The translations under genes and the position numbers were made by a program. The notes under the pieces are model-generated. The model did no database searches. It was not told the origin of the DNA and saw only the letters and a list, made by a program, of their open reading frames with translations. Of a stretch of DNA of 7,883 nt, positions 1 through 6,226 are shown in pieces (position 1 is the first letter of the stretch; each line of letters starts with the position of its first letter). The stretch comes from Actinomycetota bacterium (GTDB lineage Bacteria; Actinomycetota; Thermoleophilia; UBA2241). Location of the stretch: assembly GCA_012719015.1 (NCBI GenBank), contig JAAYBE010000316.1, positions 1 through 7,883 of the forward strand. The letters run 5' to 3'.

Positions 1-786
1 ATCACCGGCGACGTGGAGGTCCTCAACGGAAGCTACGACAACGGCAGCGTCAGGTTCTTCCTCAATGAGGGCGTGGAGTTCAAGTTCAACCCTGCGCTCA
101 GCGTGACGTCCGGCACGCCGTCCGGCTACGTCACCGTCTACGAGCAGGACGCCCAGCGTCTCTGGGTGAGCTCACCCTACTGGCGCTCCGGCAAGCCGGG
201 AGCCACGGTCAAAGTGGCGCTCGACAACTTCCCGTCCGGGTGGATCAACTCCGTGACCGGCTACACCGACGACCCCAAGGAGACCGCGTCCAGGAGCTTC
301 GGCAAGGACACCTCGACGAGCCCGGCTACCCAGTACCGGTCCTACAAGATCCCCGCGACCGCCAAGCCGGGCTACACCTACTATCTCGGGTTCCAGCACG
401 TGGACGGTGCAGGCGACGAGTACCCCCTGTACCTCGAGAGCGGATACCAGGTCTGCACCATGAAGCCGTCCAAGACCAGCGTCAAGAAGGGCGCCAGGAT
501 CCGAGTGACGGGCGTCGTGCCGGTCGAGGGCCACTGGGGAGCCAGGAAGGGCAAGGCCAAGACGGTCACACTCTACGCGCACAAGGGAACGGCCAAGGTG
601 CCGACCAAGTGGGAGCCCAAGGGCCAGGGATGGGTCAAGGTCGGCTCCGTGCGCACGAACGGCCTGGGCGCCTTCACCACCCCGTACTTCAAGCCGCTCA
701 AGACGCTCACCCTCGTGGTGCGCTACCCCGGCGACAACTGGTACTACCGCGCCTACACCTCCACCGCCAAAGTCACGGTGAAGTGA
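1..786 (+). CDS. Secreted/surface protein with C-terminal Ig-like domain (3' part only)
   Basis: The frame is open from the first base and stops at TGA 784-786, so 261 C-terminal residues are visible and the start, with any signal peptide, lies upstream. The composition is typical of an extracellular beta-rich protein: many Gly, Ser, Thr, Tyr and Trp residues, a single Cys (in YQVCTMKPS) and no hydrophobic membrane segment or sortase motif at the C-terminus. The last ~105 residues, from MKPSKTSVKKGARIRVTG onward, have the pattern of Ig-like/Big repeat modules common in actinobacterial surface proteins: a 'K-G-x-x-[IV]-x-[VI]-x-G' first strand, a central TVTLYAHKG strand, a GSVRTNGLGAFTT turn and strand, and a closing VVRYPGDNWYYRAYTSTAKVTV strand. 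The preceding ~155 residues look like one or more further beta domains that I do not recognise. It is separated from the downstream redox operon by a strong terminator, so the two are probably unrelated. The exact function, such as adhesion or cell-wall association, cannot be called. Confidence 0.75.
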   Translation: MTGDVEVLNGSYDNGSVRFFLNEGVEFKFNPALSVTSGTPSGYVTVYEQDAQRLWVSSPYWRSGKPGATVKVALDNFPSGWINSVTGYTDDPKETASRSFGKDTSTSPATQYRSYKIPATAKPGYTYYLGFQHVDGAGDEYPLYLESGYQVCTMKPSKTSVKKGARIRVTGVVPVEGHWGARKGKAKTVTLYAHKGTAKVPTKWEPKGQGWVKVGSVRTNGLGAFTTPYFKPLKTLTLVVRYPGDNWYYRAYTSTAKVTVK

Positions 787-801
787 CGCCGAGGTAGGCG
801 C

Positions 802-819
802 GCGCCCGACGACGGGCGC
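802..819 (+). repeat. Small GC-rich hairpin after the surface-protein gene
   Basis: Perfect 7-bp inverted repeat (GCGCCCG / CGGGCGC) around an ACGA loop, 15 nt after the stop codon. No T-run follows. It probably adds to RNA 3'-end structure ahead of the larger terminator stem rather than acting alone. Confidence 0.5.
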
Positions 820-826
820 CGCAGCC

Positions 827-875
827 GGACGAGGGCCGGGGAGGCGGAGCCGCCTCCCCGGCCCTCGTCCTTTCC
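827..875 (+). terminator. Strong intrinsic terminator of the upstream gene
   Basis: A perfect 21-bp inverted repeat with arms 827-847 and 850-870 starts 41 nt after the stop of the surface-protein gene. The formal loop is 2 nt (AG), so the real loop will open a pair or two. It is followed on the + strand by a short pyrimidine run (TTTCC, 871-875), weak but usual for high-GC actinobacterial terminators. The minus-strand side has no T-run and no convergent gene is visible, so it is assigned to the + strand. It insulates the downstream hdr operon. Confidence 0.85.
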
Positions 876-920
876 GGCTCGGGGACGGCGCACGCCCGGC
901 CCCTTATCCGGCGCGGGTTC

Positions 921-963
921 TCCATAAGTAATCCTTCTTTGCAGGAATAGCACATCTTATGGA
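921..963. promoter_or_regulatory. Inverted repeat flanking the promoter, candidate operator
   Basis: TCCATAAG (921-928) and its exact reverse complement CTTATGGA (956-963) are separated by 27 nt, 35 bp centre to centre. The right arm overlaps the first two bases of the proposed -10 box and the left arm lies just upstream of the -35 box. A related CTTATCC occurs at 903-909. The island is strikingly AT-rich against the surrounding DNA. The placement suits a transcription factor bound at two half-sites across the promoter. Because most of it lies upstream of the predicted transcription start, an RNA hairpin or riboswitch is unlikely. I cannot name the regulator; it does not match the Rex or FNR consensus. 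Confidence 0.5.
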
Positions 964-967
964 TAAT
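939..967 (+). promoter_or_regulatory. Housekeeping-type promoter of the hdr operon
   Basis: TTGCAG at 939-944 (-35 like, 4 of 6 matches to TTGACA) is followed after exactly 17 nt by GATAAT at 962-967 (-10, 5 of 6 matches to TATAAT). The predicted start of transcription is about 974, giving a leader of roughly 24 nt before the ATG at 998. This position argues against the earlier in-frame ATG at 959, which would lie inside the promoter. Confidence 0.7.
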
Positions 968-989
968 CCAGTCGTCGTCGGCGACTGCG

Positions 990-994
990 AGGAG
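990..994 (+). promoter_or_regulatory. Ribosome binding site deciding the hdrB start
   Basis: AGGAG sits 3 nt before ATG 998. The spacing is a little short, but it is the best purine-rich match near either candidate start. The ATG at 959 has only AGGA at 943-946, 12 nt away, within the promoter spacer. Confidence 0.55.
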
Positions 995-997
995 ACC

Positions 998-1975
998 ATG
1001 ACCAGACGATCCGCACCCACGCCGGACGTGCCCCGTATCGACGCAGGGGTCACCGTCTTCCGCAGCTGCCTGGTCGGGGCGGAGTTCCCCGGCGTCGAGG
1101 CGTCCACCAAGTGGCTCCTCGAGCGCTTCGGGATCGAGTACACGATCAACCCGGCGCAGACGTGCTGCACCGGCCTCGGATACTACTCCGACCTCATCCC
1201 GATAGGGACGACGGTGGGCATCGCCGCCCGCAACGCCTGCGTCTGCGTGGACGACGGGCACCCCGTGATGAGCTACCTCTGCTCCACCTGCTACGCGATC
1301 AACAAGAAGGCGCACACCATCCTCGACGTGCCGGAGTACCGCGCGGAGACCAACGAGGTGCTGGCCCGGATCGGACGTGAGTACGACGACCGGGTGGCCG
1401 GCGAGGTGCGGCACAAGCACGTCCTCGACGTCCTCTGGGGCGCCCATGCCGAGATCCCGGGCCTCGTCCGCCGCCGCCTCGACGGCGTCAAGGTCGCGAC
1501 CCACCCCGCCTGCCACTACTGCAAGGTCTTCCCCGACGAGACGCTCGGCGACCACGAGGACTTCATGGTGCCGGAGGAGATGCTCGCCCCCGCCGGCGCC
1601 GTCGCGACCGGGGCCTACAACGAGAAGCAGACGCACTGCGGGGCCGGCTTCCGCCAGCGCTTCGTCAACCCGTCACTGTCGGTCGCCGTGACGCAGAAGA
1701 AGCTGCACCGGCTGCGTGAGGCGCAGGTCGACGTGCTGGTGCACATGTGCCCCAACTGCCACATCCAGTACGACCGCTACAGCGACATCATCTCGGCCGC
1801 CGCCGGAGAGGAGTTCCCCTTCATCCATCTGCACGTGCAACAGTTGCTGGCGCTGGCGCTCGGCGCCGACCCCGAGAGTGTGGTCGGGGTCCAGACGCAC
1901 AGCCAAGACGTCGGACCCTTCCTCGAGCGCATCGGCGCCCGCCGGGTCGCCGCGACGGCCGGAGGTGCGCCGTGA
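998..1975 (+). CDS. hdrB: HdrB-like heterodisulfide reductase subunit B (two CCG domains)
   Basis: 325 residues from ATG 998; an in-frame ATG at 959 would add 13 residues but lies in the promoter. HdrB proteins carry two cysteine-rich CCG domains that bind non-cubane [4Fe-4S] clusters and form the disulfide-reducing, or other terminal electron-accepting, end of Hdr complexes in the cytoplasm. The N-terminal motif is complete: C24-X31-C56-C57-X37-C95-X2-C98. The C-terminal motif reads C172-X40-H213-C214-X36-C251-X2-C254, so the first Cys of the CC pair is His (in KQTHCGAG), and an additional Cys (C175) follows in ACHYCK. Length is slightly above the usual ~290-300 because of a short N-terminal tail. 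It is the first gene of the operon and its TGA overlaps the next GTG by 4 nt, implying translational coupling and fixed stoichiometry with HdrA. No HdrC precedes it. Family assignment is firm; the substrate is unknown. Confidence 0.9.
   Translation: MTRRSAPTPDVPRIDAGVTVFRSCLVGAEFPGVEASTKWLLERFGIEYTINPAQTCCTGLGYYSDLIPIGTTVGIAARNACVCVDDGHPVMSYLCSTCYAINKKAHTILDVPEYRAETNEVLARIGREYDDRVAGEVRHKHVLDVLWGAHAEIPGLVRRRLDGVKVATHPACHYCKVFPDETLGDHEDFMVPEEMLAPAGAVATGAYNEKQTHCGAGFRQRFVNPSLSVAVTQKKLHRLREAQVDVLVHMCPNCHIQYDRYSDIISAAAGEEFPFIHLHVQQLLALALGADPESVVGVQTHSQDVGPFLERIGARRVAATAGGAP
1961..1965 (+). promoter_or_regulatory. Ribosome binding site deciding the hdrA GTG start
   Basis: GGAGG 6 nt before GTG 1972, inside the end of hdrB. 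The frame is open upstream to 1747, but that part is the out-of-frame shadow of hdrB. The GTG start gives exactly the expected HdrA N-terminus (VRAGVFLCECGGN). Confidence 0.8.
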
Positions 1976-4900
1976 GGGCCGGGGTCTTCCTCTGCGAATG
2001 CGGCGGCAACATCAGCGGCGTCGTGGACATGGAGCGGCTGGCCGGCCACGCCCGCTCCCTCGACGGCGTGGTCGCGGTCAGCGTCAGCCAGTTCATGTGC
2101 GGCACCGAGGGCCGTGCCCTGATCGAGCAGGCGGTGGAGGAGCGCGGCCTCGACCACGTGGTCGTCGCCTCGTGCTCCCCGCGCTTCCAGGGACCCACCT
2201 TCGAGCGCATCGGCCGCGAGCTCGGGCTGGGGGAGAACGCGGTCGCCTTCGCCAACATCCGCGAGGGCTGCAGCTTCGTACACCGTGATGAGCCCGAGCG
2301 CGCCCAGGAGAAGGCGCGGCTGATCGTGGCGGGTGCCGTGGCCCGCGCCCGCCACATGAGCGACCTGCCGCGACGGCGGACGTTCCTGCACCGCGCGGCG
2401 CTGGTGGTCGGCGGCGGCATCGCCGGCATGACCGCCGCCGAGGAGCTCGCCGGGAGCGGCATCGACGTGCATCTGGTGGAGCGCCAGCCCTCGCTGGGCG
2501 GCTACATGGCGCGGCTCGCCAAGACGTTCCCCACCGAGGACTGCGCCATGTGCTCCCTGGCGCCGCGTCTCACGAGCACGGCGCTGGAGGGCAGGGTGCA
2601 CATCCACACCCTCACGGAGGTGGAGGAGATCGCGGGTCCGCCCGGCGAGTTCCGCGTGCGGCTGCGCCACAAGCCGCGCTACGTGACCGAGGCGTGCGTG
2701 GGCTGCGGCGAGTGCGCCGAGGTCTGCCCGGTCACCGTGCCGAGCGAGTACGACTTCGGCGTGACGGGACGCACGGCGGTCCACCGCCAGTTCGCCAACG
2801 CGGTGCCGAGCACGTTCGCCGTGGACCGGCGCGGCTCCAGCCCCTGCAGGACGGCCTGCGCCGTGAGCACCTCGGCGCAGGGATACGTGGCGCTCGTGGC
2901 CGCCGGCCGCTTCGACGAAGCCTACCGGGTGGCGGCCGAGCCCAACCCGTTCCCGAGCGTCTGCGGCCGCATCTGCACCCACCTCTGCGAGAGCGCCTGC
3001 ACGCGCGGCGAGGTCGATGAACCGGTCGCCATCGCCGCGCTCAAGCGCTTCGTGGCCGACACCGTCGGACCCACGCAGGAGATCCGGCCGGCGCCGCGGA
3101 TCCACGCGGAACGCGTGGCGGTCGTCGGCGCCGGCCCCGCCGGCCTCACCTGCGCCCGCGACCTCGCCGCCCTCGGGTACGGGGTCACCGTGTTCGAGGC
3201 GCAGAGCGTGCCGGGCGGCATGCTGCGCCTCGGCATCCCCAGCTACCGGCTCCCGCACGACGTGCTGCAGCGGGAGATCGACCAGATCCTGGCGCTGGGC
3301 GTCGAGCTCCGCCTCGAAGCGCGCGCCGGCCGCGACTTCACCGTCGACGGCCTGCTCGGGGACGACGGCTACGCCGCCGTGTACCTCGCCACGGGGCTGC
3401 AGAGGAGCGCCCCCGTCGAGCTGCCGGGCGCGGAACTGGAGGGCGTCCGTCACGCCGTGGAACTGCTGCGCGAGATCAACCTCGACGGCACGCCCGACGC
3501 TGGCGAGAAGGCGGTGGTGATCGGCGGCGGCGACGTGGCCCTCGACGCCGCGCGCTCCCTGATCCGTCTTCAGATCGGGGCCGGCCGTGAGCCGGACGTG
3601 ACCCTCGTCTACCGTCGCAGCGAGGTCGAGATGCCGGCCAACGCCGCCGAGCTGCAGGAGGCCCGCGACGAGGGACTCAAGGTCGAGCTGCTCGTGCAGC
3701 CGGTCGCCGTCGTCGGGGAGGAGGGACACGTGACCGGGCTCCGGCTCCTCCGCTGCGAGCTCGGCGAGCCCGACGACTCGGGCCGCCGCGAGCCCCTGCC
3801 GGTCGACGGCTCGGACTTCATGCTGGCCGCGGACGCGGTCGTCCTCGCCGTCGGCCAGGCGCTCGTGGAGGACTTCCTCGAAGGATGTACCGGAGTGGAG
3901 GTCGAGCACGGACAGATCCGCATCGACCGTGAGACCCTCATGACCACCCGTCCGGGCGTGTTCGCCGGCGGCGACGCGGCGGCCACCGGCTACTACACGG
4001 CCATCGAGGCGGTGGCCGCGGGCCGTCGCGGCGCCGCCGCGATCCACAACCATCTGCGCGGCGAACGGCTCCTGCCGGTGTGGGCTGCGGACGGCGAGGC
4101 GGCCCGGCCGTCCGCCGCCGAGCTCGCCGCCGTCGAGGGGGGGCAGAGGACGCCGATGGCGGTCGCGGAGCCGGAGAGCCGGCGCGCGACCTGGGACGAG
4201 GTCAACCTCGGGTACACGGCCGACCAGGCGATGGCCGAGGCCGCGCGCTGCCTCGACTGCGCCGTCTGCAGCGACTGCGGCAGTTGCGCACGCGTCTGCC
4301 CGAGCGCCGCGATCGACTGGGACCAGACCGAGACCGTCGAGGACATCACCGTAGGTGCCGTGATCCTCGCCACCGGTCACAAAGAGTTCGACGCGGCGCG
4401 CAAGCTGCCGCTGGGGTTCGGCCGCTTCGCCAACGTGCTCACGCAGAGCCAGGTGGCGCGGCTCCTCTCGGCCGCGGGGCCCACCGAGGGCGAGCTCCTG
4501 CGCCCGTCCGACGGCAGGCCTCCCCGCCGCGTGTTGATGCTGCAATGCGTCGGGTCGCGGGACTGCACCGGCAGCGGCAACGAGCACTGCTCCGCCATCT
4601 GCTGCCTGTTCGCCACGCTGCACGCCTCGCTGATCAAGGAGCACGACCCCGGCGTCGAGGTCACCGTCGGCTACACCGACCTGCGCGCCCCGGGCAAGGC
4701 GCACGAGGAGTACTACCGGCGCGTCCAGGAGAAGGGCGTGCGTTACGTACGTGGCCGGGTCGGCGAGATCCAGGAGGAGGCCGACGGAAGCCTCACCGTC
4801 CGCCTCGAGAACACGATGACCGGCGCCAAGAGCGAGGAGCGCTACGACCTCGTGGTGCTCTCCGCCGGTCTGGAGGCCTCCGACGGCACACGCGAGATCG

Positions 4901-5334
4901 CCGGGGTGGCGGGTGTACAGACCGGGGCCGCCGGGTTCATCCGTGAGTTCCATCCCAAACTGCGCCCGGTGGACACCCAGCGCGCGGGCATGTTCGTCGC
5001 CGGGACGGCGCAGGGCCCCAAGTCGATCCCCGATTCGATCGCGCAGGCCAAAGCGGCCGCGGCCCGTGCGATGAGCATGCTCAGCACGGGCTTCGCGATG
5101 ACCCCGGCGCAGGTGGCGAGCAGCGACCTGGAGCTCTGCGTCGCCTGCGGAGTCTGCGAGACGGCCTGCCCACAGGGGGCCGTGCGGTTGACGGCCGGGG
5201 CCGGCGCCCACTCCGTGGTCGATCCCAGCATCTGCCGCGGCTGCGGCATCTGCGCCGCCGAATGCCCCACGGGGGCGATGCAGCTCGGCGGCTTCAGCGA
5301 CGCCGAGCTGATCGCGGAGGCGACCGCGTCGTGA
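1972..5334 (+). CDS. hdrA: HdrA-like flavoprotein with internal GltD/NfnL-type NAD(P)H dehydrogenase module
   Basis: 1,120 residues, against ~650 for an ordinary HdrA. Order: N-terminal HdrA domain with CECGGN (C8, C10) plus C43, C68 and C100 (REGCSFVH); FAD Rossmann GGGIAG 147-152; DCAMC (C191, C194); ferredoxin cluster C242/C245/C248/C252; an inserted GltD-like block ~289-763; the resumed HdrA ferredoxin cluster C766/C769/C772/C776; the rest of the FAD domain (ILATGH 798-803, QCVGSRD 858-864, CSAICC 873-878, RAPGK with K909); and a C-terminal two-cluster ferredoxin (C1056/1059/1062/1066 and C1088/1091/1094/1098). HdrA is the flavin hub of Hdr complexes and is electron-bifurcating in methanogens. 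K909 matches a lysine that, as I recall, lies near flavin N5 in the methanogen structure, so bifurcation is possible here. Removing the insert leaves ~645 residues, a normal HdrA. The gene overlaps hdrB and mvhD by 4 nt each. Family is certain; bifurcation and physiological partner are inferred. Confidence 0.93.
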   Translation: MRAGVFLCECGGNISGVVDMERLAGHARSLDGVVAVSVSQFMCGTEGRALIEQAVEERGLDHVVVASCSPRFQGPTFERIGRELGLGENAVAFANIREGCSFVHRDEPERAQEKARLIVAGAVARARHMSDLPRRRTFLHRAALVVGGGIAGMTAAEELAGSGIDVHLVERQPSLGGYMARLAKTFPTEDCAMCSLAPRLTSTALEGRVHIHTLTEVEEIAGPPGEFRVRLRHKPRYVTEACVGCGECAEVCPVTVPSEYDFGVTGRTAVHRQFANAVPSTFAVDRRGSSPCRTACAVSTSAQGYVALVAAGRFDEAYRVAAEPNPFPSVCGRICTHLCESACTRGEVDEPVAIAALKRFVADTVGPTQEIRPAPRIHAERVAVVGAGPAGLTCARDLAALGYGVTVFEAQSVPGGMLRLGIPSYRLPHDVLQREIDQILALGVELRLEARAGRDFTVDGLLGDDGYAAVYLATGLQRSAPVELPGAELEGVRHAVELLREINLDGTPDAGEKAVVIGGGDVALDAARSLIRLQIGAGREPDVTLVYRRSEVEMPANAAELQEARDEGLKVELLVQPVAVVGEEGHVTGLRLLRCELGEPDDSGRREPLPVDGSDFMLAADAVVLAVGQALVEDFLEGCTGVEVEHGQIRIDRETLMTTRPGVFAGGDAAATGYYTAIEAVAAGRRGAAAIHNHLRGERLLPVWAADGEAARPSAAELAAVEGGQRTPMAVAEPESRRATWDEVNLGYTADQAMAEAARCLDCAVCSDCGSCARVCPSAAIDWDQTETVEDITVGAVILATGHKEFDAARKLPLGFGRFANVLTQSQVARLLSAAGPTEGELLRPSDGRPPRRVLMLQCVGSRDCTGSGNEHCSAICCLFATLHASLIKEHDPGVEVTVGYTDLRAPGKAHEEYYRRVQEKGVRYVRGRVGEIQEEADGSLTVRLENTMTGAKSEERYDLVVLSAGLEASDGTREIAGVAGVQTGAAGFIREFHPKLRPVDTQRAGMFVAGTAQGPKSIPDSIAQAKAAAARAMSMLSTGFAMTPAQVASSDLELCVACGVCETACPQGAVRLTAGAGAHSVVDPSICRGCGICAAECPTGAMQLGGFSDAELIAEATAS
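2836..4260 (+). other. Inserted GltD/NfnL-like NAD(P)H:acceptor module within HdrA
   Basis: Codons ~289-763 of the HdrA gene, about 475 residues, the length of a free GltD (glutamate synthase small subunit) or NfnL. It has the family's N-terminal FeS domain (C292, C296, C331, C335, C339, C343; CGRICTHLCESAC), an FAD Rossmann GAGPAG 386-391, GGM...GIPSYRLP after it, a NAD(P)-binding GGGDVALDAARS from 518 and YRRSEVEMP from 547, a second FAD contact GVFAGGDAA ~662-670, and the family's tail GYTADQAMAEAARCLDC ending at C763. In this family the Arg pair of YRR often contacts the 2'-phosphate of NADPH, so NADPH is somewhat favoured over NADH, but this is not decisive. Borders are approximate to within ~10 residues. 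Confidence 0.85.
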
Positions 5335-5795
5335 GCGGCGAGCGTCGCATCGTCGCCTTCTGCTGTCGCGAGTGCGCCTACGCGGCTGCCGACACGAGCG
5401 CCAATGCGCGCACGGCGCTCCCGCCCAGCGTGCGCCTGGTCCTCGTCCCGTGCACGGGTCGCGTGGGCCCGCTGCACCTGCTCAGAGCGCTGGCCGACGG
5501 CGCCGACGGCGTCATGGTCGCCGGCTGTCTGCTCGGGCAATGCCACTATCGCGAGGGCAACTTCAACGCCGTCGACCGCGTGGCCTTCGTCCGGCGCCTG
5601 CTCGAGAGCGTGGGCGTGGAGCCCGAGCGCTGCCGGATGTTCACCATGAGCGCCGGCGAGCCGCCCCGCTTCGTCGCCGCCGTGCGCGAGATGGACCGCG
5701 TGATCGCCGCGCTGCCGCCCCTCCCGCGCTCGGGTGACACCGCGCCGGCGGCCGGGACGACAGACGCGGCCGTCGCGGGGATGGGGGTGGCCTGA
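5331..5795 (+). CDS. mvhD: MvhD/FlpD-like [2Fe-2S] electron-transfer subunit
   Basis: 154 residues from GTG 5331, which overlaps the hdrA stop by 4 nt; GGAGG at 5316-5320 lies 10 nt upstream. MvhD (delta subunit of the F420-non-reducing hydrogenase) is a small soluble [2Fe-2S] protein that passes electrons from a donor enzyme to HdrA. The family signatures are all visible: AFCCRECAY (C11, C12, C15), VPCTGRV (C41), GADGVMVAGCLLGQCHYREGN (C66, C71), then ERCRMF (C101) and the SAGEPPRF motif. The usual GCHxGDCHY appears here as GCLLGQCHY, with the Cys positions kept. The last ~20 residues are an Ala/Gly/Thr-rich tail and probably disordered. No MvhA/MvhG hydrogenase genes are in the window, so the partner is either the GltD-like module, the downstream HdrA paralogue, or a protein encoded elsewhere. 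The stop overlaps the next ATG by one base (TGATG). Confidence 0.9.
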   Translation: MSGERRIVAFCCRECAYAAADTSANARTALPPSVRLVLVPCTGRVGPLHLLRALADGADGVMVAGCLLGQCHYREGNFNAVDRVAFVRRLLESVGVEPERCRMFTMSAGEPPRFVAAVREMDRVIAALPPLPRSGDTAPAAGTTDAAVAGMGVA

Positions 5796-6226
5796 TGCCG
5801 CTCACCCATCGCGGCCGCGAGATCCTCCGCCGCGTCCCCGGCGGCCACCTCCGCGGCACCCCCGCGGTCGGCTGCGAGATCGTCCGCCACGAGGAGCTCT
5901 GCGTCGGCTGCGGCACCTGCGCCAGGGTCTGCCCCAGCGGCGCCTCGAGGCGCGGCGGGTCGTTCGACGTGGCCCAGCTCCTCGACGCCCCGGAGGGCAG
6001 CCGCCGCGGCGAGCTCGGGGCCGCCCTCCGGGTGCTCATGCGCCACCCGCCCGAAGGGCCCATCGAGGTCCCGGAGCGCGTCACCGTCTACCGCACCATC
6101 GTGCACGACGCCGAGATATGCCTCGGATGCGGCGCCTGCGCCCGGAGCTGTCCGGCCGGCGCCGTCGAGGCGCGGCCGCCGCGGACGGACGTCGCACAGG
6201 CCTCCGGGAGGGATCAGGACACATGA
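5795..6226 (+). CDS. Two-[4Fe-4S] ferredoxin-like protein, possible HdrC substitute
   Basis: 143 residues from ATG 5795. Two cluster motifs are present: C36/C39/C42/C46 (ELCVGCGTCARVCPSGA) and C109/C112/C115/C119 (EICLGCGACARSCPAGA). Both are CX2CX2CX3CP as in bacterial ferredoxins, which predicts two cubane [4Fe-4S] clusters and an electron-wire role in the cytoplasm. The gap between the motifs is 62 residues, far longer than in a compact 2[4Fe-4S] ferredoxin. It contains a probable helix (GELGAALRVLMRH) and a beta-like stretch (ERVTVYRTIV) leading into the second motif. The ~30 residues before the first cluster are basic (HRGREILRRVPGGHLRG). HdrC also has two CX2CX2CX3C motifs, but it is ~180 residues, largely helical, and normally adjacent to HdrB. 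I see no convincing HdrC signature outside the cysteines, so I name it only as ferredoxin-like. It is coupled on both sides, by a 1-nt overlap upstream and a 4-nt ATGA overlap downstream. Confidence 0.8.
   Translation: MPLTHRGREILRRVPGGHLRGTPAVGCEIVRHEELCVGCGTCARVCPSGASRRGGSFDVAQLLDAPEGSRRGELGAALRVLMRHPPEGPIEVPERVTVYRTIVHDAEICLGCGACARSCPAGAVEARPPRTDVAQASGRDQDT

Noticed and set aside
921..963. RNA hairpin or riboswitch in the hdrB leader
   Set aside because: The arms lie upstream of the predicted transcript start (~974), and the ~24-nt leader is too short for a riboswitch.
773..1636. Open frame of 287 codons on the minus strand spanning the intergenic region
   Set aside because: It runs through the terminator and promoter and antisense to hdrB; its translation has no family resemblance.
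1747..1971. N-terminal extension of the HdrA frame upstream of GTG 1972
   Set aside because: The translation is Arg/Pro/His-rich out-of-frame hdrB sequence. HdrA proteins begin directly before the CxCGGN motif, and GGAGG is well placed for GTG 1972.
1973..1975. TGA codons at gene ends read as selenocysteine
   Set aside because: Some HdrA and FeS proteins carry Sec, but each TGA here overlaps the next start codon and the downstream in-frame sequence is not family-like. The expected Cys positions are present as TGC or TGT.
1777..5211. Open frame of 1,144 codons on the minus strand
   Set aside because: It lies antisense to the HdrA gene and the end of hdrB, has low-complexity Ala/Gly/Arg/His-rich sequence and no recognisable motif. 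Long antisense frames are expected in high-GC coding DNA; all Cys motifs and ribosome sites are on the + strand.
5262..5330. Upstream ATG 5262 for the mvhD-like gene
   Set aside because: It would read out of frame through the last ferredoxin cluster of HdrA. The MvhD family begins just before AFCC, matching GTG 5331.
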